Assembly (NCBI GenBank): GCA_020536535.1 | Contig: JAHLWZ010000602.1 | Span: 1 to 64,000 of the forward strand | Reading direction: 5' to 3' | DNA from: Pelomyxa schiedti | Lineage: Eukaryota > Evosea > Pelobiontida > Pelomyxidae | DNA: 64,000 bases | In this document: in pieces, positions 9,382 to 21,908 of the stretch | Numbering within the stretch: the stretch's first letter is position 1 | How the letters are laid out: each line of letters opens with the position of its first letter | Notes under the pieces: model-generated | Seen by the model: the letters and a program-made list of their open reading frames with translations, nothing else | Database searches by the model: none | Told to the model about the DNA's origin: nothing | Program-made: the position numbers and the translations under genes

Positions 9382-12295
9382 TCATTCAGTATTGAGGGGG
9401 AGCATCTCCAGAGGGGTGTTGCACAAAACAACAAGTGCACCATGCACCTGGTGGGCTGTTGGTCGGAGATCAGGGTCAGTTGCCACGCACTGGTCGATCA
9501 GATTCACCAACTGGGGTGGTGTCCCACGAGCGGTGGGCAACTGAGGAGCAACGCCAGCGGTCGTGGCGAGGCACCGCCGCAGTGTCGGCTTGGGTGTGAG
9601 CTCTGACAGAATCACCCCAAACGCAAATATGTCATCCTTGGGGGTGCAGAAAAGCCGGTTGGAAGAAACGCAACTGTTGGTGCTGCTGGTATCATGACCT
9701 TCATCACCACCAAAATCTCCTGTGATGGTGCTGAATCCGGCAACTGCACAACGAACCATCTTGTTGTTTTCTGTGGTCACCACGATGGTCTCCAGCCTGA
9801 GATTGCTGTGAACAATCTTATGGTGGTGGAGGTCCCTGAGAGCAGCGATGACGTTCCTGGCTATAACCAGTACATCGGCAAGTGTCATGGTTAAAATGTG
9901 CCTCTCCAGGTGCTCCCTTAAGGAGTATGTGAACCGTGGGTACACAACGCACCATACGTCAGCCTGCTGCTGGAATACCATGTGCAGAGGGAGAATGTTC
10001 GAAGAGCGTGGTGCCATGTAGCTCCAGTGATGCAGGTCCTCAAAGAACTCCCTCTGTTCACTTTCGTTGCACTTACAAAGATCAACAACCTTCACAAAAA
10101 CGGGATTGCCTTCCAGAATGCCTTCTCGTATGCATGACTCCTTTGGATACAATGCAGGTGAGTTGATAAGGTCAGGTTGGTCTTGCAGCATCCGGCTCTG
10201 TATGTCAAGTGTCCTGGCGTAGAGTTGGCCAAATTTAAGACGCATCGACTGTATCTTGTCTCTAGGGCAAGTCTCTACTATCCTTTTGACTGTACCGCGG
10301 GTTGTCACTTGATTCTGACCTCCCTTGATGAGCTCTTCTACCCATCTGCTGGCCACTGTTTCCAGTTTCGCTCTTTGGGCTTCTAATTCTTTTGGTGCCC
10401 AAAGAACTGAGTCAAGCATTTGCTGTGCAGCCAGTTTTTTGAAGTCGTCGTCAGCATGTTTGGTTGCAAGTAAAGAATCAAAAAGATTCAGTGCTAAACT
10501 TCCTCCAGTTGCTGCAGAGCCCACTCCCATTCCTGCAAAACATAATCCAAGACTGGCTCCTGCAGTGAATGGTGCTACAACCATTCCAACGACGGCCACT
10601 GCACCAATACAAAGGAGACCCAGCGACGCAGTCAATACATATCTGTGCATTTTTGCATCATAACCAGCTGTGAGCTGCAACACATCGACATCTTCAGTGT
10701 CACTACGTCGGAAGTTTTTGTAAACAATTTTCTGTATTTGCCCACACACTTCATCTATCACAGGATGAGTCACATTCACTTTCAGCCAAGGACGAAGTTT
10801 GTCTAGAAGATAATACTCAGCTTGTTCTCTTTCTGTGGCGTGCAAGTTTGGCTCATACTTGAAGGGCAGAGAAACAGCTTCCCTCAGGAAGTCACCTTGT
10901 ACTTGCTGCACTTTCTGTTTCAGAAGAAACGGAAGCTGCTGTGTGCATTCAGTGATTTCAGCCAAGATGCTTTCTTTTGTGGACAAAAGTGTCTGCTTGG
11001 TAGCTTCTTCTTTCTGGATTTCTTCACAAAAAGTGGGCAATGCTGTGAGATTCCTGAAGAAGGCTCCTGAAGCGGTGCAGATTTGCGCAAGTGCCATGCA
11101 ACATCGCCTCTGCTGGGTGGCGACAATCCAGTGCAGAAGTTTGTCCATGAATAACCCATGTGTAAATTTGCTGGATGGTTTGTTGCACATTAAGTCGTGT
11201 GCACTCACACAACAAAAAGACATGCACTTCTGGAAATCATCTGGAATGGTGAACGATCTCGTTGCTGGTGACCGAAGCATCTGTTTGAGATGCCTGTCAT
11301 ATATTCTTAAAACAGCATCATCTGTTATCAGATTGGGATCTCCATTGAGCTCGTCAGCAATATTATTGATGCCAACACCTATGTTGGCAAAGAAAATGTC
11401 GGGTGTGTAATCATCAACTGAGAGGCCTTTTGAAGCTTCAGCAATTACTTCTTTTAGACTTGCCAAGGCCACCTTGGAGCAGGGCAGAACGATCCAGGTG
11501 GGGAAAAGGCTTGACAACCACTGTTCCTGGAGGGGTCAAGTTTGTGAGACTCTCCAAAACCTCACCGGTGACGATGCGGCCATCAACAACTTTCGCCGAG
11601 CGAATGCACGCGTTTTCTGGGTCCGCATACTTCAACACACAGATTCTGGCAGTGTTCTCTCCATCCTGCATCGGGAGAATGCGCTGCCCACAAAGGGAGT
11701 TGATGAGTGATGTTTCTCCTAAAATATGAAAGGTAAAAAAGAGAGGGAGCAAAAAGTTCAAGAGAAGAGGCTGCTCACCACCACCGTCAGTGGCGCCAAA
11801 GAAAGCAATTCGAACAGGCTCCTCTTTGCTGCACACACTACTTGCAAATTTATGTTGTTCCGACATGAGATGATTCCTTTCAGGGACCCCTGTCTCGGGT
11901 AGATCTTTCTGCAAACTCTCATACCTTTACGAAAAATAGGTTCCGTTTGAGTGAATTAGAAGAGTGGGAAACCAAACAAACCCTAGGAAGCAGTCAGAAA
12001 TTGCGGGGACGAAATGTTGACGGAAGGCATCGAGTGACTTCACGAGCTTCTCGAGGTGTGTGTCTCCTCTGTTGCAGTGTCTGTTCACGAACTTCGACGC
12101 CACAACGTAATCGAGCGAGTCACTTTCGGCGGTTGGAACCTCCTTTTTTGGATTTGCAAAAGTGCTGGTGCTTGGCGAGTTCGTTATGTTATCGGTAACA
12201 ACAATGGAGTTGACACAGGCCCCTGTGCTCGACGATTTTGCGGGTTCTGCTGGTGGAACTCGATTTCGGTTGGAAGCACTCTTGGTATTACCCAT
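9382..12295 (-). pseudogene. GTPase-pseudokinase copy D, deletion and frameshift
   Basis: Exon 1 (12295-11982, MGNTKSAS start), exon 2 (11924-11779) and exon 3 (11718-11473) have the family lengths and phases. Exon 2 ends GATDGG instead of GPTGAG, and exon 3 starts G-E-T-S where copy E has G-K-T-S: one A-to-G change turns the Walker-A lysine into glutamate. At 11473 the exon 3 end runs directly into the middle of exon 4 (LASLKEVIAEASKG). Intron 3 and the segment with the DLPG G3 motif are gone, and the frame is shifted, giving a stop soon after. Yet the rest of exon 4 remains open for about 2 kb down to 9382, with helices, hairpin and a pseudokinase (HSNLRLE, VAGF). The loss is therefore recent, or a pseudokinase-only product is still made. 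Confidence 0.8.
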
Positions 12296-12419
12296 TTCAT
12301 ATCTTTCGGGTGGAAGTTGTTTTCCCTCCAGTTCCTGTAAAAGCGCCCCATCAGAGTACCTTCCCTTTCCACACTCCAACAGGCGTGGTCCTGCTCCTTT
12401 GCCATTGTCAAGCACATGG

Positions 12420-13479
12420 TGTGAGTAAATACCTTGGTTGTTGGTGGAAACATGCGGCCTAAGTCCCCGGGCTTCGAGGAAAAAGATAGTAAAAAAAAAG
12501 CCGTTGTTACGGTGGTGACGGGTACGAGGAGAAGGCGGAAATGTGGCGACGAGCCATGACGGACAACATCTGCACTAACGGGTGTGGCAACACGGACATG
12601 TACAACAATGCACCAGCGGGTACCCTTGCCTGTTGCCGCTGTTGTATGGGCGTTACTGGTGTGTCTTGCTAGTGCCGGTGTTTTTTGGCGTTGCAGGTTG
12701 TTGCCTTCAGCTTTAGGTTTTTTCCTCCCTTTTTCGGTTTCCCTTTTTGTTTCCTTTTTCCTTTTCTTGTCAAACTCCTAGTAGCTTGTTTGAAATATAA
12801 CCAGCATTGAGTTATATCTGTACACTCTTGCAACATCGGGGCTTTCCCACAGAGCACCACTGAAATGGTCAGCAATCAAGCTTACTCTGGTTTCTGGGGC
12901 TCCTTTCCTTTTTCATGGATCTCTTGGGTGCGTCCTCAGCTAACTCCTCCCTTTCCAACTAACCTGACAAGCATGTGTGGATTCCAGTGGCGATTTTGGT
13001 ATGTCCTTCTCCTTTTTTTTCCTTTTCTGTTTTCCTTTTTCTCCTTTTTTTTTCCTTTCTCCTTTTTGATTGCTCTTGTTTTATTTTTTTTTCCGGTTTG
13101 TTGTCTAGAATTTCAGCTGGTATGTGACTTCTTCTCTCTTCGTCATCCCAGTTTCACTTTGTGTAAAAGGTAGTGACTTGCAGCAGCATATGGTCTGGCA
13201 TGCCCAGGAGAGTGGCTCAACTACACATGACCCCAGATTGATGAACTGGGCACAGCACTTCACCTCTACAATAACAACACCCTTTTACACTTGAACTGAC
13301 ACCAACGAAGAAATTTTTTTTTGGCAACTTTTCTTGTTGCATTCTCTTGGTGTAGCTCCTCCTATGAGATGATGCTCGGCCCAAACCACACAAACACAAA
13401 CCTTCATCAAAGGAGTCTGCCACCGAACCTCAGCCATGAGAAGTTTGGAAATTAGATTTATTTGAGGTTAGTGACACCC
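12420..13479 (+). other. Spacer with a possible small Cys-rich gene
   Basis: An ATG at 12555 opens a short Cys-rich peptide (ICTNGCG, ACCRCCMG) that runs to a donor-like GTGTGT near 12661. Pyrimidine-rich tracts ending in AG (around 12780 and 13115) could be acceptors of a small multi-exon plus-strand gene ending near 13300. The Cys pattern loosely recalls an A20-type zinc finger, but I could not chain the exons in phase. No other feature is seen between copies D and E. Confidence 0.25.
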
Positions 13480-16400
13480 TTAGTCTTTCTCACCTGGTAC
13501 CATCTCAATGGGGGATTGGCACATTGAGCTGAGAGCTTCAAACAAAAGGCGGGCTGTAGGGCGTACATCAGGGTCAGTTGCCACACACTGGTTGATCAGA
13601 TTCACCAACTGGGGTGGTGTTCCACGAGCGGTGGGCAACTGAGGAGCAACGCCAGCGGTCGTGGCGAGGCACCGCCGCAGTGTCGGCTTGGGTGTGAGCT
13701 CTGACAGAATCACCCCAAACGCAAATATGTCAACCTTGGGGGTGCAGAAAAGCCGGTTCGCCGCCTCACTGCAACTGCCATCTTCTGTGATTGTGCTGAA
13801 TCCGGCAACTGCAACGTCGGTCACCTTGTTGCCTTCCACGGTCACCACGATGGTCTCCAGCCTGAGGTTGCTGTGTACAATGCTACCCTGGTGGAGGTCC
13901 TTGATAGTGCCAATGATTTCCCGGGCTATCACAAGTGCATCCTCCAGCCTCATGGTGGATATGTGCCTCTCCATGTGTTCCTTCAATGAGTATGTGAACC
14001 GCGGGTACACAACGCACCACAAGTTGGGTTGTTGTCTGAATACCATTTTCAACGGCAGCACGTGCTGTGAGCACTGCGTCATCTGGTGCCAGTGATGCAG
14101 GTCCTCAAAGAACTCCCTCTGTCCACTTTCGTTGCGCATAGGAAGATCAACAACCTTCACATAAACGGTGGTGTCGTTCCAAATGCCTTCCCGTGTGCAG
14201 TTGCCTTCGAGAGCAGCACATGGTGAAGAAGTGAGAGACGAACAAGGTGGGAGAAGGACTGGATTGTCATGCAGCATCATGTCCTCTGAAGCACGTATCC
14301 GGGCAATCAGTTTCCCGAATTTCCTACGCATCGTTGACCACTTTCCCAGCGCGGTTATCTTGTCTTCAGGGCAAGCATTTATCATTGTGAGTCTCTGTTT
14401 ACAGAGGTCACTCACGCGCAGCATACGTTGCGCTATGAACTCCGTGGCTCTTCCCCTGGCCATAGTTTCCAGCTTCACTCGTTGTGCTTCTACCTTTTCT
14501 CGTTCGCAGAGTGAATCAAGCATGCGTAGTGCCAAGTCCTTTTTAAATTCATCATCAACAGTGTAATTTATTTCAGGGTAAAGTGATGCTCCCAGAGTTC
14601 CTAAAGATGCAGTCACACTTGTTCCCAATCCGAATATTAGTAAACTGCCTCCTCCAGTGACAGGGGCGAGGAGAAGAGTGGCCAAAGTCGCACATATCGA
14701 AAGGCAAGTCAGACCTACCATGGCTGCTAGAGCGTGGCGCCGCATCGTCGCAACATAGTTAGGACCTGCATTCCACAACAAATCTCTCACATCTTCAGTT
14801 GTATCAAGTTGTTGAAGGTTTTCTTCAATACATTTCTGTATTTGAATACGCACTTTAGTTATGACGGGATGAATGACATTCACTTTCAGCCAATGAATGA
14901 GATTTTGCGTGAGATATGTTTCAGCTTGTTGTGTTTTTGAGACTCGGGAACTGGGATCATACTCAAAGGGTAGAGAAAGAGCTGTCCTCAAGAAGTGATC
15001 CCTAACACTCTGGATTTCTTCTTTCAGAATAAATGGGAGCTGCTGTGTGCATTGTGTTATATCAGCCAAGAGCCTTTCTTCTGTGCAATGAATCCTCTCT
15101 TCGGCAGTTTTTCTCATTTTCTGTATATCTTCACAAGAACATGTGCACAATGCTGTGAGGTTCCTGAAGAAGGTCCCAGAAGCTCTGCCGATTTGCTCAA
15201 GGGCTGTACAGCACCGCTTCTGTTCAGCAGCAATGATCCAGTGCAAAAATTTGTCCATGAATAACCCATGTGTAAATTTGCTGGATGGTTTGTTGCACAT
15301 TAAGTCGTGTGCACTCACACAACAAAAAGACATGCACTTCTGGAAATCATCTGGAATGGTGAACGATCTCGTTGCTGGTGACTGAAGCATCTTTTTGAGA
15401 TGCCTGTCATATATTCTTAAAATAGCAGCCTCTGTTATCAGATTGGGATCCCCATTCAGCTCTTCAGCAATATCATCGAAGTCAAAATGTGTGTTGGCAA
15501 AGAAAATGTCGGGTGTGTAATCATCAACTGAGAGGCCTTTTGAAGCTTCAGCAATTACTTCTTTCAGAGTTGTCAAAGCCCCTTCGTCCTGTTTACCAAA
15601 CTTTGCCGTTGCAAAGCAGAAAACTACACCATGTGGACGGTAATGTCTCAGGACCAAAGCAATGAATGGGAAGATGATTGCACCAAGGGAGTCACTTATT
15701 GCGTGGCCAGGCAAGTCCACAAGTTCGATGCCAGCCTTCAGAAGGGGCACAGGGTATTCCACAACGATTATTGTGGTCAATATGTCTCTCATCGTTTCTT
15801 CATTCTCGACACCTGATTTTTTCTCGTCAGGGTCAACAAAGAAACCTTTTTGGTGAAAGGAATCAGACACCTTGGAGCATAGCAGAACGATCCAGGTGGG
15901 GAAAAAGCTTGCCAGACACTGTTTCTGGAGGGGTCAAGTTTGTGAGACTCTCCAAAACCTCACCTGTGACGATATGGCCATCAACAACTTTCGCCGAGCG
16001 AATGCACGCGTTTTCTGGGTCCGCATACTTCAGCACACACACTCTGGCAGTGCAATGTCCATTCTGTACTTGAAGAATGTGCTGCCCACAAAGGGAGTTG
16101 ATGAGTGATGTTTTTCCTGAAAGAAGGTGAGAGTGAGACTGGGAGCAACAACAAGGGAAGTGGTTCTGCACACACCAACACCAGTGGGGCCGTAGGTAGC
16201 AATTCGAACAGGCTCCTCTTTGCTGCACGCCCTCCTCACGGACTCCTGGTCCTCGGGTGGCATGAGTGCACTCTCTTCAGGTATCATCATCATATCAGAA
16301 AGCTGTTTCTGCAAACTCTCATACCTTTAATTTATTAAATATTCGAGGTCTAGTTAAGAAGTGGAAAGCCAAACCGTCCAAAGTAATTGACAGGAATAAG

Positions 16401-16619
16401 TTGTTCGCGTACGGCGACGAGCGACTTTGCAAGCTTTTCGTGGTATGTGTCGCATGCGTTGGTGTGTTCCTTCACGAACCTCGACGCCACTACGTAATCG
16501 AGCGGTTTTACTTCCTTTGGTTTTGCTGTAGCACCAGTTGTGGGGGTGGAAGGGACAGCAGTGGGAGTTGTGGCAGGTTCTATTGGCGAAACTTGAGGCT
16601 TACCGGCGCTGATGCCCAT
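13480..16619 (-). CDS. GTPase-pseudokinase copy E, intact (990 aa)
   Basis: Exons 16619-16375, 16324-16176, 16116-15871 and 15812-13480 give 2973 nt and 990 aa with every phase matching copies B and C. It starts MGISAGK, still a Gly-2 myristoylation candidate. The P-loop is GPTGVGKTS, G3 DLPG, and G4-like NTHFD. A helical stalk is followed by a roughly 55-residue hydrophobic hairpin (GLTCLSICATLATLLLAP onward), more helices with LDSLCEREKVE, then the kinase-like domain: VYVKVVD keeps a VAIK-type lysine, HSNLRLE replaces the catalytic loop, VAGF replaces DFG, and DIFAFGVILSEL and a final P-T-A-R helix are kept. Nucleotide-dependent membrane binding by the GTPase with a non-catalytic kinase fold is the predicted biochemistry. 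Tracts identical to copy D point to gene conversion. Confidence 0.9.
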
Positions 16620-16860
16620 AAAATTTTTTAACTTGGTTTTTTGATTTCCACAATTGCAGTAAACTTATATATATGGTGGCTCTGTACACCAACACCATAG
16701 TGACCAAGAACGCAATTCTAACAGGCTCCTTACTGCACACCCTCCTCACGGACTTTGGGTGAAATGAGATCACTCACTCATGTCATTCAAGGTCCTTGGG
16801 TGACATGGGATCACGCACTTCAGTAGCCACCATCATACAAGTAATATCTTGCTGTTGACT
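16620..16860 (-). pseudogene. Relic P-loop exon of the GTPase family (F)
   Basis: On the minus strand around 16775-16676 the sequence reads KSVRRVCSKEPVRIAF, matching the exon 2 segment just before the P-loop in copies B to E. The P-loop itself has decayed to LVTMVLV, so no GPTGAG remains. A second weaker echo of the preceding MSPKDLE segment lies at 16780-16815. No neighbouring exon 1 or exon 3 was found, so this is an isolated fragment left by duplication upstream of copy E. Confidence 0.65.
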
Positions 16861-18226
<1,366 letters not shown>

Positions 18227-18515
18227 TTCTGTAGTTGTGTGTTTTTGAGTGTGACCCTTCTACTCAGAAGTAACAAATCAAGAAAAAAAAAAACAAAAAC
18301 ATTCTCAACCACATCTTGCTGTAAGAGAGAAAATGGCTGAATAAAAAAAACACCAGACCGCCGATCCTGAGCGATGATAAGGAAAATGACAACGTTCCGG
18401 TCTGTTGATTATTTTATTCAGCCAAATAACCAAGATTCCAAAAAAAGGATGAGATCAAGAAATTTCAAGAGGAAACAACGGCGGTTGGAAACCCAAAAAG
18501 AAAAACACTGCAATC

Positions 18516-19656
18516 ATGCGAGCACCACCGGCGAACCACGAAGGCACCCCCGCTTGTGTCCTTTGGGGATTATGGGTGGGGATGGTGGGTCTGTGCGTGG
18601 CGTCGTGGTTGTTCGTCGGAGGCTCGACCACGAGGATTCTGGTGTCCATAACAGCCGTGGACGGAGTGTGTAGGCTCGTGTGCAAATGCGGATTATCGGG
18701 CGCTTGCTACAAACTCATTTCTCCCGGGCCGGGGTAAAGCAACTGCTCCTTGTTTTCCTTTTTTTTTTTTTTTTTTCTTTCTCCCCTCTTTTGGTGAAAG
18801 GAATTTCTTACTTTTTTGTTGTTGTTGTGCCTTGGGGTAGGAAGAAGAAGAAAACGTTAGTTATTGGATTGACTGGAGGGATTTGTGCAGGCAAGTCTAC
18901 TGTGAGTGAACATCTGAAGCTCCTTGGTGCTACAATTATTGACACTGACAAATTGGCCCACGAGCTATACTTGCCTGGCAAAGAGGCTTATGACGTTGTT
19001 GTGAAAGGTATTAAGCTCTCCTACTATATGGACTAAAATCCATATAGAGTGGGGCAGCAGGATCGTGTCCGACGACAAGACCATCAATCGCCGGGTACTG
19101 GGTAACTTTAATACTATTAAAATGAAGTTATAGTTGCAACCCTGCTTATGTGGCTCCTTTCCAAATAGGGGGAATTGTGTTCAAGGACCCAGCCGAGATG
19201 GCCAAGCTGAACGGAATAATGTGGCCTCGTGTGCAAGCACGCTGCCTGGAACTCATTGAAGAGCATCGGAGAGCTGGTGCCAAAGTAGTATTTGTGGAAA
19301 ACGCAATACTCTTCCAGTCTGGAATGGAAACGATAATGGACGCTATATGGGTGGTAATTCTCAGTACTACCTAGTATTCACACTTTTTACAAAAGGATTT
19401 ATAGGTGTATGTGTCTAAAGAAGTTGCCAAAGTAAGACTCATGGAACGAAATAAGCTGACTGAAGAGGAGGCGCTTGCTCGAATAGCCTCACAACCAGAC
19501 CCCGATTCTCTCAAAGAACGAGGCACTGTGGTGATAGGGACTGACAGGTGGTTTCCTTACTATTATGCTGTTTTGTTCTGATAGTAATTCCAAACCAGAC
19601 CAGTGGAGGAAACCAGGGAAGAAGTCGCACACATCTACAACCAGCTGCTGCAGTGA
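18516..19656 (+). CDS. Dephospho-CoA kinase with N-terminal membrane anchor
   Basis: Exons 18516-18733, 18841-19007, 19048-19101, 19169-19353, 19405-19547 and 19599-19656 total 825 nt and 274 aa in phase. It phosphorylates the 3' hydroxyl of dephospho-CoA, the last step of CoA synthesis. The P-loop GLTGGICAGKST is followed by DTDKLAHE, INRRVLG, MWPRVQ and a LMERNKLTEEEALARI helix, all standard for the CoaE/DCAKD family. The first exon adds about 70 residues with a hydrophobic stretch (WGLWVGMVGLCVASWLFVGG), so membrane attachment is likely. The last acceptor was chosen because it restores RPVEETREEV, a normal CoaE end. Confidence 0.93.
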
Positions 19657-20534
19657 AGATAAATCTTCTGGAATGTTTCCAATAATCAACCCGTCACACC
19701 ATTCTTACACAACCCACACCTGAAACCAGCACAAAGGCACTACTTGCCAACCAACACCCACCAATTACACATCATCTATTTGATGGGGGAAAAAAATGTG
19801 TTTTCTTTTTTTCATTGGTAAACACCAAACACAGGCCATCCCTGAGGCTTGCATGCTTGCTTTGCACTCAATAATGCCTTTACTGCTTGGCTATCACTGG
19901 ATTGACCTGAACTTGCTTATAACATGGGAAAGAACAGAGAAACATTCACTGACCACCAAAAACCACTATTTCAGTGACAGCAACTCCATGGAGTGTGGAG
20001 GGTCCATCTGGATCCATTTGAGTGAGTCTAAGTCCAGATTCCACATCAGGTACATTACACAATTTCCTCCGGAGATGTACATTTTACTTCCTATCTATTT
20101 GGGAGGGTTTTTCCATTGTGTGGTTGTTAAGCATATGAATAAAACATTACAGATAACGGCCGCGTGGTCTTAGCTGCACTGGAGCTGTGAAAAGGCCACC
20201 AAAGTCTTTTATTTATTTATTTAATTTGATTTAATCGAATTGTTTTTGTGTCACGATCTCTTTGCACATGCACTGCAGGGGAATGTGAGGAGTGATGGGA
20301 GACTGAACAGGTTTGAGAGTTCATGCCAACTACCCGGTAGTATTTATTTATAGTGCACCCACGCAAGAATGAAAATTCCCGGCCGAAACGTTGGGAAAAT
20401 AATTTCCCAAGAGCTTTTTGCTACTTAAAACATAACGCATACTTTTTCGGTTTTTTTTCTTTTTGGGGGCCAAAACGTGTATGCGCTATGCGATATTTTG
20501 GTGTGGTTTTTCCATTTAACACCCAAGTGCAGTG
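19657..20534. other. Intergenic, 880 bp, AT-rich, no gene seen
   Basis: A 125-codon open frame on plus (19796-20173) shows no family motif and no splice context, so I do not call it. The stretch carries T-rich and A-rich runs but no clear repeat, tRNA or other RNA gene. It precedes the ADP-ribosyltransferase gene. Confidence 0.5.
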
Positions 20535-21908
20535 ATGTCAAAAGTTACCGTCACCATTGTGTTTGAAGGCAAAGCACGCCAAATCTCTGTCCCGCGTTCG
20601 GCAACAAAAGAAACGCTCACAAAACTGACACGGGTCGCATTTCGGCTGGACAGCGATGTATCTTTGGAGTTTACCACTGACACTACAAAAGCCAAGGCTA
20701 AAGCCAAGCCTGTCGCCAATGTAAGCGCAACACTACAAGAGCTACTATTTGGTTGTTCCCTTGCACGTCATTCTAAATCGTAATTCCTTTTAGTTGACCC
20801 ACGCAACGGGAAGTGGTTACCAATTACTGCCGAGGATATTGAACGGAGAGAGTTTGTGGAGAAGTGGATAGAGACACTACCAGAGCGACCTCCTCCAAGC
20901 CCTCCACCCCCTGACCATTCTCAGATGGAGTGCGGAGAGGGGGCAGATACAACTAATCCCTCTTGGAAGACAGTGGAACCAAGTTGTTCCACTGCCACTA
21001 CCAAAACAGGTGAAGTTGTGTTTGAGACAATTGGGTCCACTGTGTCATTCTATCCAGTGCGAACTAAGGGGACAAACTACGTGAATTTGTGCACTGGTTT
21101 GCTGGATTATGCACCAGACCTGCGTGATACAATTAGACAATACACATCTGGACCCCAATGGTTTTGCTCTAAAGTCAACATGGCTCTTGCATCAGATAGC
21201 TTGGAGGGATTGACACAACATAAGAAGTACATCTGTGACCTTAAGTATGTGATTGGAAAATATGGCAAAGGGTTTGAGGGTGTTGTGCAGAGAGGTGTGG
21301 ATTTGACCCCTAATGAGATTCAAGCTTATCAAAACATGGGATCCAAGGAGTTTTATATACCCAGTTTCACTTCCGCATCCACCACAACACCATTTACAAG
21401 AAATACCACCATTCATTTCCACATGCACACAGGTGTGGGTTTTGCTATTGTGATACAACCAGACTGGACCGCCTTTCCAACAGAGAATGAGGTACTGCTT
21501 TCATGCTACAATGTGTACAGGATTCGCACCTTGAGCCCACTTGGGGTTCACACAGAGATACACATGGATGTTCTTGACTATCACGACTTCCATGATGACT
21601 ACCACAACACCCACTCACTGGAGGACACACCGATTGTCTATTCTCCCCCAGTCACCAAATTTACTGCTCCCCTCGAGTTTCTGCGACCTCGGGAGACACT
21701 GCATGACTTAAGTTCCCGTCTACAAGCAGCCTTTGGCCTGAGCCCCAGTGAGCTCTCTGGAGGATGGTGCTTCAGAAGTCCTGAAACTACATCGATATTC
21801 ACATTCCGTGTACCTGAAGAACAGTTCTGCAACCTGACTGACCATGGAGTACTCACAGGTTCAATTCCTGTCATGCTTATATTGACTCTTAATTCTCATG
21901 TTAGCTGA
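20535..21908 (+). CDS. Mono-ADP-ribosyltransferase (R-S-E type) with Ubl/PB1-like N-terminus
   Basis: The C-terminal domain shows the order of an arginine-type ART: VVQRGVDL (the R motif), IPSFTSAS (the STS motif) and TENEVLL (the ExE motif), with the spacing of eukaryotic ecto-ART enzymes. It should transfer ADP-ribose from NAD to a protein side chain. No signal peptide is seen, so a cytosolic or nuclear site is likely. Exon 1 (20535-20720) encodes a beta-rich segment (VTVTIVFEGKARQISV) like a PB1 or ubiquitin-like fold. The next exon has a Pro-rich linker. The junction is uncertain: donor 20721 with acceptor TTTTAG at 20793 is out of frame by one base, while an acceptor at 20813 keeps frame. 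A one-base assembly error is possible. Confidence 0.78.

Noticed and set aside
19796-20173. 125-codon open frame downstream of the dephospho-CoA kinase gene
   Set aside because: No motif, no splice sites in keeping with neighbours, composition like intergenic DNA.
20535-21908. Bacterial ADP-ribosylating toxin acquired by transfer
   Set aside because: The gene appears to have an intron, a fused eukaryote-like N-terminus, no signal peptide and local base composition, so a host enzyme is the simpler reading.
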